This document shows, piece after piece, positions 27,919 through 37,762 of a DNA stretch of 64,000 nt. The first letter of the stretch is position 1. The number at the start of each line of letters is the position of its first letter. Position numbers and translations under genes: made by a program. Source of the stretch: Mesorhizobium sp. WSM3859 (GTDB lineage: Bacteria > Pseudomonadota > Alphaproteobacteria > Rhizobiales > Rhizobiaceae); contig NZ_NSGG01000004.1 in the NCBI RefSeq assembly GCF_002295065.1, positions 1 to 64,000 of the forward strand, read 5' to 3'. Under the pieces are notes generated by a model, which was not told the DNA's origin, did not search any database, and saw only the letters and a program-made list of their open reading frames with translations.

Positions 27919-27967
27919 TTCCGGTCCGTTTTCGACGGGAAATGAAAATCGTCAAAACGGACCGGAA
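27919..27967 (-). promoter_or_regulatory. Long inverted repeat covering the leader and ribosome binding site of the SET gene
   Basis: TTCCGGTCCGTTTT at 27919-27932 pairs exactly with AAAACGGACCGGAA at 27954-27967, extended by GAC/GTC across one bulged base. The repeat ends two bases before the start codon. In the mRNA the arm next to the start carries the GGACCGGAA purine-rich ribosome binding site, so folding would hide it. It may equally be a DNA operator. Confidence 0.75.
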
Positions 27968-27992
27968 TGCAAGGCCGCATCACGAGATTTCA

Positions 27993-28017
27993 GCGGACAG
28001 GCATGTCTGCTGTCCGC
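27993..28017. terminator. Hairpin between yrdB-like and SET genes
   Basis: GCGGACAG and CTGTCCGC form a perfect eight-base-pair stem with a nine-base loop, 64 bases after the stop of the YrdB-like gene. No T-run follows on the minus strand, so its role as a terminator is weakly supported. Confidence 0.4.
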
Positions 28018-28080
28018 CCCCCGGATCACATCCGGTCGATCGAAGCGTCCGGCTTTGGCCGCGGCAAAGGCCGCTGTCCA

Positions 28081-28449
28081 CTACTGCCGCAACAGCCAAC
28101 CCAGCCTGTCCAGGGAGAAGGCGTAGCTGAGGGCGATCAGCAGAGCCATGGCTAGGCCTGCGGCCGCATGACCTGCCAGATAGAACCCGGCGGCGCCGCC
28201 GAACAGTATGACGAGTTCCAGCGCCAACCGCACCCCGCCCGGCACAGGAACCGGCGCGCGGCCTGACCGGCTTGGGTCGTCAGGAACCGCGAAGGTTCCC
28301 CACAGCGCAGCCGCGATAAGCGGCAAGGCCAAGGCGAGGAGCCAGCGCCACCACCCTTCGAACAGGCTCCAGCCGGCCATGCCGAGCCCAAGCAGCGCCG
28401 CAAGTTCCAGCAGAAAGCGCAAGGTCAGATTCCACCAGGCGTGGCCCAT
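28081..28449 (-). CDS. YrdB/DUF2568-like membrane protein
   Basis: A 122-residue protein with four hydrophobic segments. The pattern [21 protein letters not shown] followed by [20 protein letters not shown] and [22 protein letters not shown] matches the YrdB-like DUF2568 family. The start at 28449 (MGHAWW) lies six bases after GGAGG; a second ATG two codons upstream abuts that site and is less likely. Function unknown. It is divergent from soxB. Confidence 0.75.
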   Translation of the reverse strand: MGHAWWNLTLRFLLELAALLGLGMAGWSLFEGWWRWLLALALPLIAAALWGTFAVPDDPSRSGRAPVPVPGGVRLALELVILFGGAAGFYLAGHAAAGLAMALLIALSYAFSLDRLGWLLRQ

Positions 28450-28653
28450 ATCCATCCTCCAGGTCCGGGAGCAATCGGTATGGCCGATCGCGGACGCGGC
28501 TGCCAGCCCGGACGCCATCCTTTCGGCATGGCGCAAAGCGGCAAGCGCCGTCGCAAACAGCGCAAGGATGACATCGCGGTTTCGCTAGTGATACACCGTC
28601 GCGTGACGGGAGAGGCCCGGACGACATCCGCGATTTTTGGCGCGAGGCTTAAC

Positions 28654-29907
28654 GTGAAGAAATACTCGGTATTCGCCATTGCCCGCGAGGCGATGCGCGG
28701 CCACAAGGGCTGGGAAGAGCAGTGGACCTCGCCCGAGCCGAAGAAGGAATATGACGTCATCATCGTCGGCGCCGGCGGGCACGGCCTGGCGACGGCCTAT
28801 TACCTGGCGAGCGAGCACGGCATCACCAACATCGCGGTGCTGGAAAAGGGCTGGCTCGGCGGCGGCAACACCGGCCGCAACACCACCATCATCCGCTCCA
28901 ACTACCTCTATGACGAAAGCGCCGGCATCTACGACCATGCGCTGAAGCTGTGGGACGGGCTCAGCCAGGAGCTCAACTACAACGTCATGTATTCGGCGCG
29001 CGGCGTCATGATGCTGGCGCACAACGTCCATGACGTGCAGGTGTTCAAGCGCCACATCCATGCCAACCGCCTCAACGGCATCGACAATGAGTGGCTGACG
29101 CCGGAACAGGCGAAGGAATTCTGTCCGCCGCTCAACATATCAAAGGAAGCGCGCTATCCGGTGATGGGCGCGGCGTTGCAGCGGCGCGGCGGCACGGCGC
29201 GGCATGACGCGGTCGCCTGGGGCTATGCGCGCGGCGCCTCGGCGCGCGGCGTCCACATCATCCAGAACTGCGAGGTCACCGGCATCAAGCGCGCGGCCAA
29301 CGGCGCGGTCAGCGGCGTCGAGACGACGCGCGGCTTCATCGGCGCCAAGAAGGTGGGCGTGGTGGCGGCCGGCCATTCGTCGGTCATCATGAACATGGCC
29401 GGCGTGCGCATGCCGCTCGAGAGCTATCCGCTGCAGGCGCTTGTGTCGGAGCCGATCAAGCCGGTGGTGCCCTGCGTGGTGATGTCGAACACCGTGCACG
29501 CCTATATCTCGCAGTCCGACAAGGGCGAACTCGTCATCGGCGCCGGCACCGACCAGTATGTCTCCTATTCGCAGACCGGCGGCCTGCACATCTTGCAGCA
29601 CACGCTCGACGCCATCTGCGAGATGTTCCCGATCTTCACCCGCATGAAGATGCTGCGCTCCTGGGGCGGCATCGTCGACGTCACGCCGGACCGCTCGCCG
29701 ATCCTGGCGAAAACGCCGGTCAAGGGGCTTTACGTCAATTGCGGCTGGGGCACCGGCGGCTTCAAGGCGACGCCCGGCTCGGGCAATGTCTTCGCGCATA
29801 CGATCGCAAAGGACGAGCCGCACCCGATCAACGCGCCCTTCACGCTCGAGCGCTTTCGCACAGGCCGTCTCATCGACGAAGCCGCCGCGGCCGCGGTGGC
29901 GCACTGA
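28654..29907 (+). CDS. soxB: Sarcosine oxidase beta subunit
   Basis: A 417-residue FAD/FMN subunit of heterotetrameric sarcosine oxidase, which oxidises sarcosine to glycine with formation of 5,10-methylene-THF and hydrogen peroxide. The start is [22 protein letters not shown] is the standard N terminus and GAGG lies before it. The Rossmann motif [18 protein letters not shown] and the C-terminal [13 protein letters not shown] (FAD contacts) are present. First gene of the soxBDAG operon. Upstream in-frame sequence to 28441 is non-coding in character. Confidence 0.95.
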   Translation: MKKYSVFAIAREAMRGHKGWEEQWTSPEPKKEYDVIIVGAGGHGLATAYYLASEHGITNIAVLEKGWLGGGNTGRNTTIIRSNYLYDESAGIYDHALKLWDGLSQELNYNVMYSARGVMMLAHNVHDVQVFKRHIHANRLNGIDNEWLTPEQAKEFCPPLNISKEARYPVMGAALQRRGGTARHDAVAWGYARGASARGVHIIQNCEVTGIKRAANGAVSGVETTRGFIGAKKVGVVAAGHSSVIMNMAGVRMPLESYPLQALVSEPIKPVVPCVVMSNTVHAYISQSDKGELVIGAGTDQYVSYSQTGGLHILQHTLDAICEMFPIFTRMKMLRSWGGIVDVTPDRSPILAKTPVKGLYVNCGWGTGGFKATPGSGNVFAHTIAKDEPHPINAPFTLERFRTGRLIDEAAAAAVAH

Positions 29908-29979
29908 TGATGGCTCAGCCGCTTTGCGATCAACAGGCCGACGCGCGCGTCGGTCACGGCAAGTTTTAGGATCCCCCAG

Positions 29980-30276
29980 ATGCTTCTCATCCGCTGTCCC
30001 TATTGCGAGGAAGAGCGCCCGGAACTCGAGTTCCGCAATGCGGGCGAGGCGCATATCGCGCGCCCGACGAACATTGCCGCCGAAAGCGACGACGATTTCG
30101 AGAAATTCTTCTTCATCCGCGCGAACCCGAAGGGTGTCATCTATGAGCGCTGGCGCCACATCCATGGCTGCGCGCGCTTCTTCAATGCGGTGCGCGACAC
30201 CGTCACCGACAAGTTCGTCATGACCTACAAGGCCGGCGAGCCGAAGCCCTCGAAGCTGCCTGGAGCCTCGAAATGA
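29980..30276 (+). CDS. soxD: Sarcosine oxidase delta subunit
   Basis: A 98-residue zinc-binding small subunit. It begins MLLIRCPYCEEERPELEF, with the CPYC pair, followed by the HGCARFFN motif near residue 65 that completes the zinc site. Length and content match SoxD. The stop overlaps the soxA start by four bases. A spacer of 72 bases separates it from soxB. Confidence 0.95.
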   Translation: MLLIRCPYCEEERPELEFRNAGEAHIARPTNIAAESDDDFEKFFFIRANPKGVIYERWRHIHGCARFFNAVRDTVTDKFVMTYKAGEPKPSKLPGASK

Positions 30277-33258
30277 CCGCCGTGTTCCGTATCTCTGGCG
30301 CCGGGCGCCTGAGCCAAGCGAAGACCGCCTCCTTCAGCTTCGACGGCAAGCCCTACAGCGGCATCGAGGGCGACACGCTGGCCTCGGCGCTACTTGCCAA
30401 CGGCGTGCATCTGGTCGGCCGTTCCTTCAAGTATCACCGGCCGCGCGGCTTCCTGTCGGCCGGCGCGGAGGAGCCCAACGCGCTGGTGCAGATCGTGCGC
30501 GACGATGCGCGCAAGACACCGAATGTTCGCGCCACCGTGCAGGAGCTCTATGACGGGCTGACCGCCATTTCGCAGAACCGTTGGCCGTCGCTTGCCTTCG
30601 ACGTCGGCGCGGTCAACGACCTTGCATCGCCGATGTTTTCGGCCGGCTTCTACTACAAGACCTTCATGTGGCCGAAATGGGCCTGGAAGGATCTCTACGA
30701 GCCGAAGATCCGCGCCGCCGCAGGCCTCGGCGTTTCGCCAGAGAAGCCGGATCCGGACCACTATGCCGCGCGCTACGCGCATTGCGAGGTGCTGGTGCTG
30801 GGCGGCGGCGCTGCCGGCATTGCCGCTGCCCTTGCCGCCGCCGAAACGGGCGTGCGGGTGATCCTCGCCGACGAGCAGGCCGAATTCGGCGGCAGCCTGC
30901 GCTTCGAGAGCGGCGCCAGGATCGACGGCCAGGACGGCTATGCATGGGCTCAAGGCGCGATCGCGAAGCTCAAGGCGATGGACAATGTGCGGGTGCTGTC
31001 GCGCACGACGGCCTTCGGCTATTACGCGCAGAATTTCGTCGGCCTGGTCGAGCGGGTCAGCGACCATCTCAAGAGCCCGGGCCGCGAGCTGGCGCGCGAA
31101 CGTCTGTGGCAGGTTCGCGCCGGCCGCGTCGTCATCGCCACCGGTGCCATCGAGCGGCACATGGTCTTCGCCAACAACGACCGTCCTGGCGTCATGCTCG
31201 CATCTGCCGCGCGCACCTATCTCAACCACTATGGCGTCGCGGTAGGCAGGAATGTCGGCGTCTATACGGCCAACGATTCCGCCTATGCGGCGGCGATCGA
31301 CCTCAAGAAGGCGGGCGTCAACATCGCGGCCATCGTCGACCTGCGCGACAATCCAACCTGTCCGGTGATCGACGAAGCGAGGGCGCTGGGGATCGAGATC
31401 AATTTCGGACGTGCGGTGGTGAGTGCCGGCGGCAAGCTGCGCGTGTCCTCGATGACCGTGCAGCCGAAGAATGGCGGCGGCGAACGCACCATCCCGGTCG
31501 ACGCGATCCTAATGTCGTCCGGCTGGACGCCGTCGGTGCATCTGTTCTCGCAATCACGCGGCAAGGTCGCCTTCAACGATGACACCAAGCGCTTCGTGCC
31601 CGGCACCTACGCGCAGGATTGCGTCTCGGTCGGCGCCTGCAACGGCACCGACGGCCTGGACGCAACGGTCGACGAAGCCTATGCCGCCGGGGCCAAGGCG
31701 GCGAAGGATGCCGGCGGCAAGGCCGGAAAAGGCGCCAAGCCGAAGGTCGATGCCGGCGAGAGCTGGTCGCGCGGCATGCTGGGCGCCGCTCCCGGCGCCG
31801 GGCCGGGCACCACGGTCAAGGCCTTCGTCGATTTCCAGAACGACGTCACCGCCAAGGACATCCGCCAGGCGGTGCATGAAGGCATGCATTCGATCGAGCA
31901 CGTCAAGCGCTTCACCACCAACGGCATGGCGACCGACCAGGGCAAGACGTCCAACATGCACGGCCTGGCGATCGCCGCCGAGGAGCTTGGCAAGCCGATC
32001 CCGCAGGTCGGCCTCACCACGTTCCGCGCGCCCTATACGCCGGTGACCTTCGGTTCGATCGTCGGGCACGCGCGCGGCGCGCTGTTCGATCCGACCCGGC
32101 GCACGGCGACCCATGGCTGGGCGGCGTCGCACGGCGCCGTGTTCGAGGAAGTCGGCCACTGGAAGCGGGCCTGGTATTTTCCGAGGGCCGGCGAGGACAT
32201 GCATGCCGCCGTCAACCGCGAATGCGTGACGGTGCGAAAAGTGGGCGGGCTGTTCGACGCCTCGACGCTCGGCAAGATCGAGGTGGTCGGGCCGGACGCG
32301 GCGAAATTCATGGAACTGCTCTACACCAATCCGTGGGAGAAGCTGGAAACCGGCCGCTGCCGCTACGGCATCATGCTGCGCGAGGACGGCTTTATCTATG
32401 ATGACGGTGTCGTCGGCAGGCTGGCGCCGGACCGCTTCCACGTGACGACGACCACAGGCGGCGCGCCGCGTGTCATGAACCATATGGAGGATTACCTCCA
32501 GACCGAGTTCCCGCATCTCAATGTCTGGCTGACCTCGATCACCGAGCAATGGGCGGTCATCGCGGTGCAGGGGCCGAAGTCTCGCGACATCATCGCGCCG
32601 CTGGTCGAAGGCATCGACATCTCGGACGAGGCGATGCCGCATATGTCGGTGCGCGAGGGTAAGATCTGCGGCGTGCCGACAAGGTTGTTCCGCATGTCCT
32701 TCACCGGCGAGCGTGGCTTCGAGGTCAATGTGCCGGCCGATTACGGCGAGGCGGTGTGGGAAGCGCTGTGGGCCGAGGGCCAGAAGCATGGTGCTGTCGC
32801 CTACGGCACCGAAACGATGCACGTTCTGCGCGCCGAGAAGGGCTACATCATCGTCGGCCAGGACACCGACGGCACGGTGACGCCGAGCGATGCCGGGCTC
32901 GACTGGGCGGTCGGCAAGAAGAAGACCGACTTCGTCGGCATCCGCGGCCTGACCCGTCCGGACCTGGTGGCCAAGGCGCGCAAGCAGCTTGTCGGGTTGA
33001 AGACCAAGGACCCGAAAGTCGTGCTGGAAGAGGGCGCCCAGATTGTCGCGGATCCGAAGCAGCCGATCCCGATGAAGATGATCGGCCACGTCACCTCCAG
33101 CTACTGGTCGGAGAATTGCGGCCGTTCCATCGCGCTGGCGCTGGTTGCCGGCGGCCGCGACCGCATGGGGCAGACGCTCTATGTGCCGATGCCGAACGGT
33201 ACGATCGAGGTGGAAGTCACCGGCATGGTGTTCGTCGACGAGAAGGGAGGGCGCCTCA

Positions 33259-33266
<8 letters not shown>
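30273..33266 (+). CDS. soxA: Sarcosine oxidase alpha subunit
   Basis: A 997-residue subunit with three regions: an N-terminal 2Fe-2S-like fold (residues about 15-110, typical of SoxA) including SFKYHRPRGFLSAGAEEPNA; an NAD-binding Rossmann/pyridine nucleotide-disulphide region beginning VLVLGGGAAGIAAALAAAETG near residue 173; and a C-terminal aminomethyltransferase (GcvT-like) folate domain from about residue 610 with ERGFEVNVPADYG. The length is normal. It overlaps soxD and soxG by a few bases, so the subunits are probably translated together. Confidence 0.96.
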
Positions 33267-34130
<864 letters not shown>

Positions 34131-34159
34131 GTCTGGGCAGATCGCTCGGGCAACAGACA

Positions 34160-34198
34160 AAACGAAAAAGGGCGGCCAATTGCCGCCCGTTTTCGTTT
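34160..34198. terminator. Bidirectional terminator
   Basis: AAACGAAAA then GGGCGGC, loop CAATT, GCCGCCC then TTTTCGTTT: a long stem with A-run on one side and T-run on the other. It sits between the convergent 72-residue protein gene and the minus-strand exported protein gene and can serve both. Confidence 0.92.
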
Positions 34199-34215
34199 GA
34201 TCTTAACAGTAGCGC

Positions 34216-34449
34216 TTACAGGCCGGGCACGAACCACGGGTTGACGTCGATGCCAAGCTTCGGGCTCTTCGGCTGGGTCTTGGTGGTGTCCGCCTTTTCG
34301 ACGGAGCCGGTCGCGGTGCAATCGAGCGCCACATTGGCGTTGGTCTGGGTGCAGGCAGCCGGGGCATGCTTTGCCGGCTGGCTCGCGCCGGCAAAGGCGG
34401 CGCCCGAGAAAGCCAAAACGGCGGCGAGGGCGAGGATGGTCGTCTTCAT
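34216..34449 (-). CDS. Small exported protein of unknown function
   Basis: A 77-residue protein with a clear signal peptide (residues 1-20, ending AFAG). The mature part is about 57 residues, with two cysteines (in AACTQT and LDCTAT) that could form a disulphide, and ends NPWFVPGL. GGAGACGG lies before the ATG. No family recognised. Its upstream region contains two GTAC-centred palindromes exactly 60 bases apart. Confidence 0.7.
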   Translation of the reverse strand: MKTTILALAAVLAFSGAAFAGASQPAKHAPAACTQTNANVALDCTATGSVEKADTTKTQPKSPKLGIDVNPWFVPGL

Positions 34450-34463
34450 TTTCCGTCTCCGGT

Positions 34464-34537
34464 TCGTACATGTACGACACAACGTACAGATACGGTTAAC
34501 GGAGGCTGAATTCAAGAGGGAATTTGTACGCGTACGA
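34464..34537 (-). promoter_or_regulatory. Paired GTAC palindromes upstream of the small exported protein
   Basis: TCGTACATGTACGA at 34464-34477 is a perfect 14-base palindrome. TTGTACGCGTACGA at 34524-34537 is a close relative with one mismatched pair. Their centres are 60 bases apart. The first begins 14 bases before the start codon. They look like operator sites; a TetR gene lies just upstream but its own promoter is on the far side, so ownership is open. Confidence 0.5.
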
Positions 34538-34614
34538 CAACTTTTCTTGAACGTAAGAATTCGTCGGCGCGAATCCAAGCGATCGTCCTCGTGGAAAAGC
34601 GGCGCAAACGCCGG

Positions 34615-35259
34615 TCAGCAGTTGACGGGTGTTTCGGTGAGCGGGGGGATATCCTGCGCCGACAATGAGGCCAGCATGAAATCGCACATCCGCTTCACAT
34701 AGGTCTGGGGATCACCGAACGGATAGAAGGGAAAGGTGATCAGCAGCGAGATCGTGCCGTGGCCGACGGTCCACAGCATGGTGGCGATCGCGCGCGGGTC
34801 GCCCTCGAGCTTGCCGGCGGCGACGCAGGCCTCGACACGTTTGATCAGCACCTTCATGGCGGGGTTGCCCTCTTCCATGTCCTCGTAGCTGCGCCCCTCC
34901 GGCAGCCTGGTCTTCTCGGTCATGAAGACGGTGCGGTATTCGTTGGGATTGCCAAGGCCGAAAGCAGCATATTCGGTCATCACCGCCTTGAGCGCCTCGA
35001 CCGGGTCGTCGGCGGGGTGCGCCTCGATGCGACGGGCCAGCGTTTCGAAGGCGTCCTCGGCGAGCGCGAATAGGATGTCCTGCTTGTCGGCGAAGTAGGA
35101 ATAGACCGACATCGGCGCATAGCCGACGCGCTTGGCGAGCTTGCGGATGGTCAGGCCTTCGTAGCCTTCTTCCTGCACCAGCTTGTGCGCTGCCGCGACG
35201 AGTTCGGAGCGAAGCTCCGCCTTCTGTTTTTCGCGGCGTTTCTGAACGCTCAGCGTCAA
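34615..35259 (-). CDS. TetR-family transcriptional regulator
   Basis: A 214-residue TetR regulator. The DNA-binding domain is LTIRKLAKRVGYAPMSVYSYFADKQDIL at residues about 36-63, after a lysine/arginine-rich N terminus. The rest resembles TetR_C domains with several aromatic residues that could hold an acyl or aromatic ligand. It is last of a minus-strand series of acyl-CoA genes, so it may control them; this is inference from position. Confidence 0.88.
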   Translation of the reverse strand: MTLSVQKRREKQKAELRSELVAAAHKLVQEEGYEGLTIRKLAKRVGYAPMSVYSYFADKQDILFALAEDAFETLARRIEAHPADDPVEALKAVMTEYAAFGLGNPNEYRTVFMTEKTRLPEGRSYEDMEEGNPAMKVLIKRVEACVAAGKLEGDPRAIATMLWTVGHGTISLLITFPFYPFGDPQTYVKRMCDFMLASLSAQDIPPLTETPVNC

Positions 35260-35370
35260 TGTCCGCTGCCTTTTGTCGTTGGTTGCCTGACGAAATTATA
35301 TACGCTGTACGGGAACGGACAAGGGCGCGGACTGGTTCCGCTACGTCCGCAGCTAATGGAATGGGATTGC

Positions 35371-36146
35371 TCAGATGGCGCCAATGCCGCCGTCCAGCGC
35401 CAGGGCATGGCCAGTCATGAAGGAATTGGCCGGGTCGGCGAGGAACAGGATGCCGGTCGTGATCTCGTCGACCTCGCCGACACGCTTCATCGGCACGCCG
35501 CGGGTGAGTTCGGCAAGCGCTTCGGCTTCCGGCGCGCCGGTGAAGCGGGCGAAGCCGTCGACCATCGCCGTGCGCGTATGCGCGGGACAGACGGCATTGA
35601 TGCGAATGCCCTTGCTGGCATATTCCACGGCCGCTGAGCGCGTCAGCCCAACGACGCCATGCTTGGCGGCGGCATAGACCGAAAGCTTGGGCGCGCCGGA
35701 GAGACAGGCGACCGAGGCGATGTTGACGATGACGCCGCCCTTGCCGCCTTCCCTGAACTGGCGCCCATCTGAGGGATCTGGTGCTTCATGGCATAGAAGA
35801 CGCCGAGCAGGTCGACGTCGACCACGCGGCGCGCCTCCTCGGATGTGACCTGCGGCAGGCGTACGAAGCTGTGCACGATGCCGGCATTGTTGATGGCGAT
35901 GTCGAGCCGGCCGAATTTTTCGACGGCCAGTTGCACAAGATCCTGCGAGAGCTTTTCATCGGCGATGTTGCCGGCAAGGGTCGCCTTCTCGGTGTCGAGG
36001 GTTGCGGCGAAATCGGCAAGCGCGGCCTCGTCGAGGTCGGAAAGCACCAGCCGTGCGCCCTCCGCCGCGAAGGCCTTTGCCGCGCCGCTGCCGAGACCGC
36101 CTGTCGCGCCGGTGATGAGGACGGTCGCCCCGTTGAAACGGCCCAT
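35371..36146 (-). pseudogene. Short-chain dehydrogenase/reductase with a one-base frameshift
   Basis: An SDR split into two frames. The first part (36146 down to about 35765) has the Rossmann motif TGATGGLGSGAAKAF and NNAG, ending in frame at IPQMGA. The second part (to 35371) carries the rest, through the YxxxK region (SVYAAAKHG) and VCPAHTRT. Inserting one base in the GGCGCCAGTTC run at about 35759-35765 restores a continuous protein of about 258 residues with GGVIVNIASVACLSG. So either the gene is freshly inactivated or there is a sequencing error. It sits next to an APH-type kinase-like gene in an acyl-CoA cluster. Confidence 0.85.
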
Positions 36147-36162
36147 TTATCCGCTCTCCGCT

Positions 36163-37200
36163 TCAGCTCTTCTTGTCGATCAGTTCCACTGCCAGCGCCG
36201 CAAGCAGTTTGACGGCCTCTCCGTAGGTCTTGGCCTTCTCGGGATTGGAGGCATTGCCGTCCAGCGCGCGGCGATAGACGCCTTGGCAGATCGCCGCCAG
36301 CCTGAAGAATGAGAAGGCCAGGAAGAAGGTCCAGTTGTCGATCTTCCCAATGCCGCGCCGTCTGCAATAGGCGGCGACATAAGCCTCCTCCGAAGGCAGG
36401 CCGGCCGCAGCGCGGTCGACGCCGCCGAGGCCGCGAAAGCCCGAGGCATGCGGCAGCCGCCATTGCATGCATTGATAGGCGAGGTCGGCGAAGGGGTGGC
36501 CGAGCGTCGACAGCTCCCAATCGAGCACCGCGATGACTTTCGGCGCATCGAGCGCGAACATCATGTTGTCCAGCCGGTAGTCGCCATGGACAAGCGAAAC
36601 GCGCCCGTCATCGGCCGGCATATGGGTCTCGAGCCATTCAATTAGCCGATCCATGTCGGCGATGGTTTCCGTTTCGGATGCCCGGTATTGGCCGGACCAG
36701 CGCGCGAGCTGGCGCTCAAAATAGCTGCCGGGCCTGCCGAAATCGCCAAGGCCGACGGCGCCAACATCGACATCGTGCAGGGCGGCTAGCGTGGCATTCA
36801 TGGCATCGTAGATCGCCGCGCGTTCGTCATTGCCGGAAGCGCCCGGCAGCGGCGGATCCCAGAAGATGCGGCCGTCGAGATATTCCATGACGTAGAACAT
36901 GCGGCCGATCGGCGATTCCCCGCCCGAGAGATGCAGCATGCGCGGCACCGGCACAGCCGTGCCGGCAAGCGCCTGCATAACCCGGAATTCGCGGTCGACC
37001 TGGTGCGCGGATTTAAGCAATTGTCCCGGCGGCTTGGCGCGCAGCACATAGCGGCCGCTGGCAGCGGTCAGGAGATAGGTCGGATTGGACTGTCCGGACT
37101 TGAATTTTTCAATGGCGGACAGACCGCCAAGGCCCGGAATATGCGCCTCGAGATAGGGCGCAAGCGCCGCCTGGTCTAAGGCGCCGGCCTCGACGCTCAT
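36163..37200 (-). CDS. APH-family phosphotransferase, ACAD10/11 N-terminal-like kinase
   Basis: A 345-residue phosphotransferase of the aminoglycoside phosphotransferase/choline kinase superfamily. It shows the ATP lysine region YVLRAKPPG, the catalytic loop LVHGDYRLDNMMF and the metal site VIAVLDWELSTLGHP, and the pattern SNPTYLLT near residue 38 of the ACAD10/11-like subgroup. Proteins of this group phosphorylate 4-hydroxyacyl-CoA (LvaA, human ACAD10/11). It overlaps the upstream MaoC gene by four bases, and an acyl-CoA dehydrogenase lies in the same locus, supporting that role. True aminoglycoside resistance is unlikely. Confidence 0.82.
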   Translation of the reverse strand: MSVEAGALDQAALAPYLEAHIPGLGGLSAIEKFKSGQSNPTYLLTAASGRYVLRAKPPGQLLKSAHQVDREFRVMQALAGTAVPVPRMLHLSGGESPIGRMFYVMEYLDGRIFWDPPLPGASGNDERAAIYDAMNATLAALHDVDVGAVGLGDFGRPGSYFERQLARWSGQYRASETETIADMDRLIEWLETHMPADDGRVSLVHGDYRLDNMMFALDAPKVIAVLDWELSTLGHPFADLAYQCMQWRLPHASGFRGLGGVDRAAAGLPSEEAYVAAYCRRRGIGKIDNWTFFLAFSFFRLAAICQGVYRRALDGNASNPEKAKTYGEAVKLLAALAVELIDKKS

Positions 37201-37676
37201 GCGTTCTCGGGCTGACGCTCGAGCAGCGTCAAAGTCAGCCAGCGCGCCGTCAAGGCGGGCTTCTTCGAGCCTTCGATCTCAATGGTCACGTCATGCGCCG
37301 TCTGCACCCAGCCGGAGGGCCGCACCTTGACGTCGGCCAGCACGAAGCGGGTGCGGATGCGGGAGCCCGTCTTCACCGGCGCCAGGAAGCGCAACGTGTC
37401 GAAGCCGTGGTTGACGCCCATCTTGGTGTTTTCGATCGGCGGCATGGTCTCGAAGGTCATCGCCGACAAAAGCGACAGCGACAGGAAGCCATGCGCGATG
37501 GTGCCACCGAACGGCGTCTCGCGCTCGGCGCGCTCCGGATCGCAATGGATGAACTGATGGTCGTCGGTCGCATCGGCGAACTGGTCGATCATGCGCTGCG
37601 TCACCGTTCGCCAGGGCGAGACGCCGACCTCCTTGCCGACGCTTGCCAGAAGCGTATCGAGACTGATCGGTTCCAC
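37197..37676 (-). CDS. MaoC-family (R)-specific enoyl-CoA hydratase-like protein
   Basis: A 159-residue hot-dog fold protein. The hydratase motif appears as FADATDDHQFIHCDPERA followed by TPFGGTIAHGFLSLSL, with the catalytic Asp and His. The start is GTG at 37676, preceded by GGAGG; the longer frame upstream crosses repeat sequence and was rejected. The stop overlaps the phosphotransferase start by four bases. It should hydrate enoyl-CoA thioesters in the acyl-CoA pathway of this cluster. Confidence 0.87.
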   Translation of the reverse strand: MEPISLDTLLASVGKEVGVSPWRTVTQRMIDQFADATDDHQFIHCDPERAERETPFGGTIAHGFLSLSLLSAMTFETMPPIENTKMGVNHGFDTLRFLAPVKTGSRIRTRFVLADVKVRPSGWVQTAHDVTIEIEGSKKPALTARWLTLTLLERQPENA

Positions 37677-37698
37677 GCTGATGTCCTCCGCACCCCCG

Positions 37699-37759
37699 CC
37701 CGGATTCCTTGAACCGGGAGTCTTATTCCTTGAACCCCGCCCGATTCCCTGAATCGGGC
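37699..37759. repeat. Two imperfect tandem hairpin repeats between SDR and MaoC genes
   Basis: CCCGGATTCCTTGAACCGGG and GCCCGATTCCCTGAATCGGGC each form a short hairpin and are followed by similar tails (GTCTTATTCCTTGAA and GACTTACTCCTTGAA). The second stem is a perfect nine base pairs. They fill the 86-base gap between two co-directional genes and could be a transcript-stabilising or attenuating element. Confidence 0.65.
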
Positions 37760-37762
37760 GAC

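Noticed and set aside
28562..28653. Glycine-type riboswitch before soxB
   Set aside because: GGGAGAGGCC-like bases occur once, but the conserved core and pairing expected of a glycine aptamer could not be built.
29905..29969. Small 20-residue frame between soxB and soxD
   Set aside because: It overlaps the soxB stop, has no ribosome binding site and no recognisable character.
36163..37200. Aminoglycoside resistance phosphotransferase
   Set aside because: The APH fold is present, but the subgroup motifs and the MaoC, SDR and acyl-CoA dehydrogenase neighbours favour an acyl-CoA kinase.
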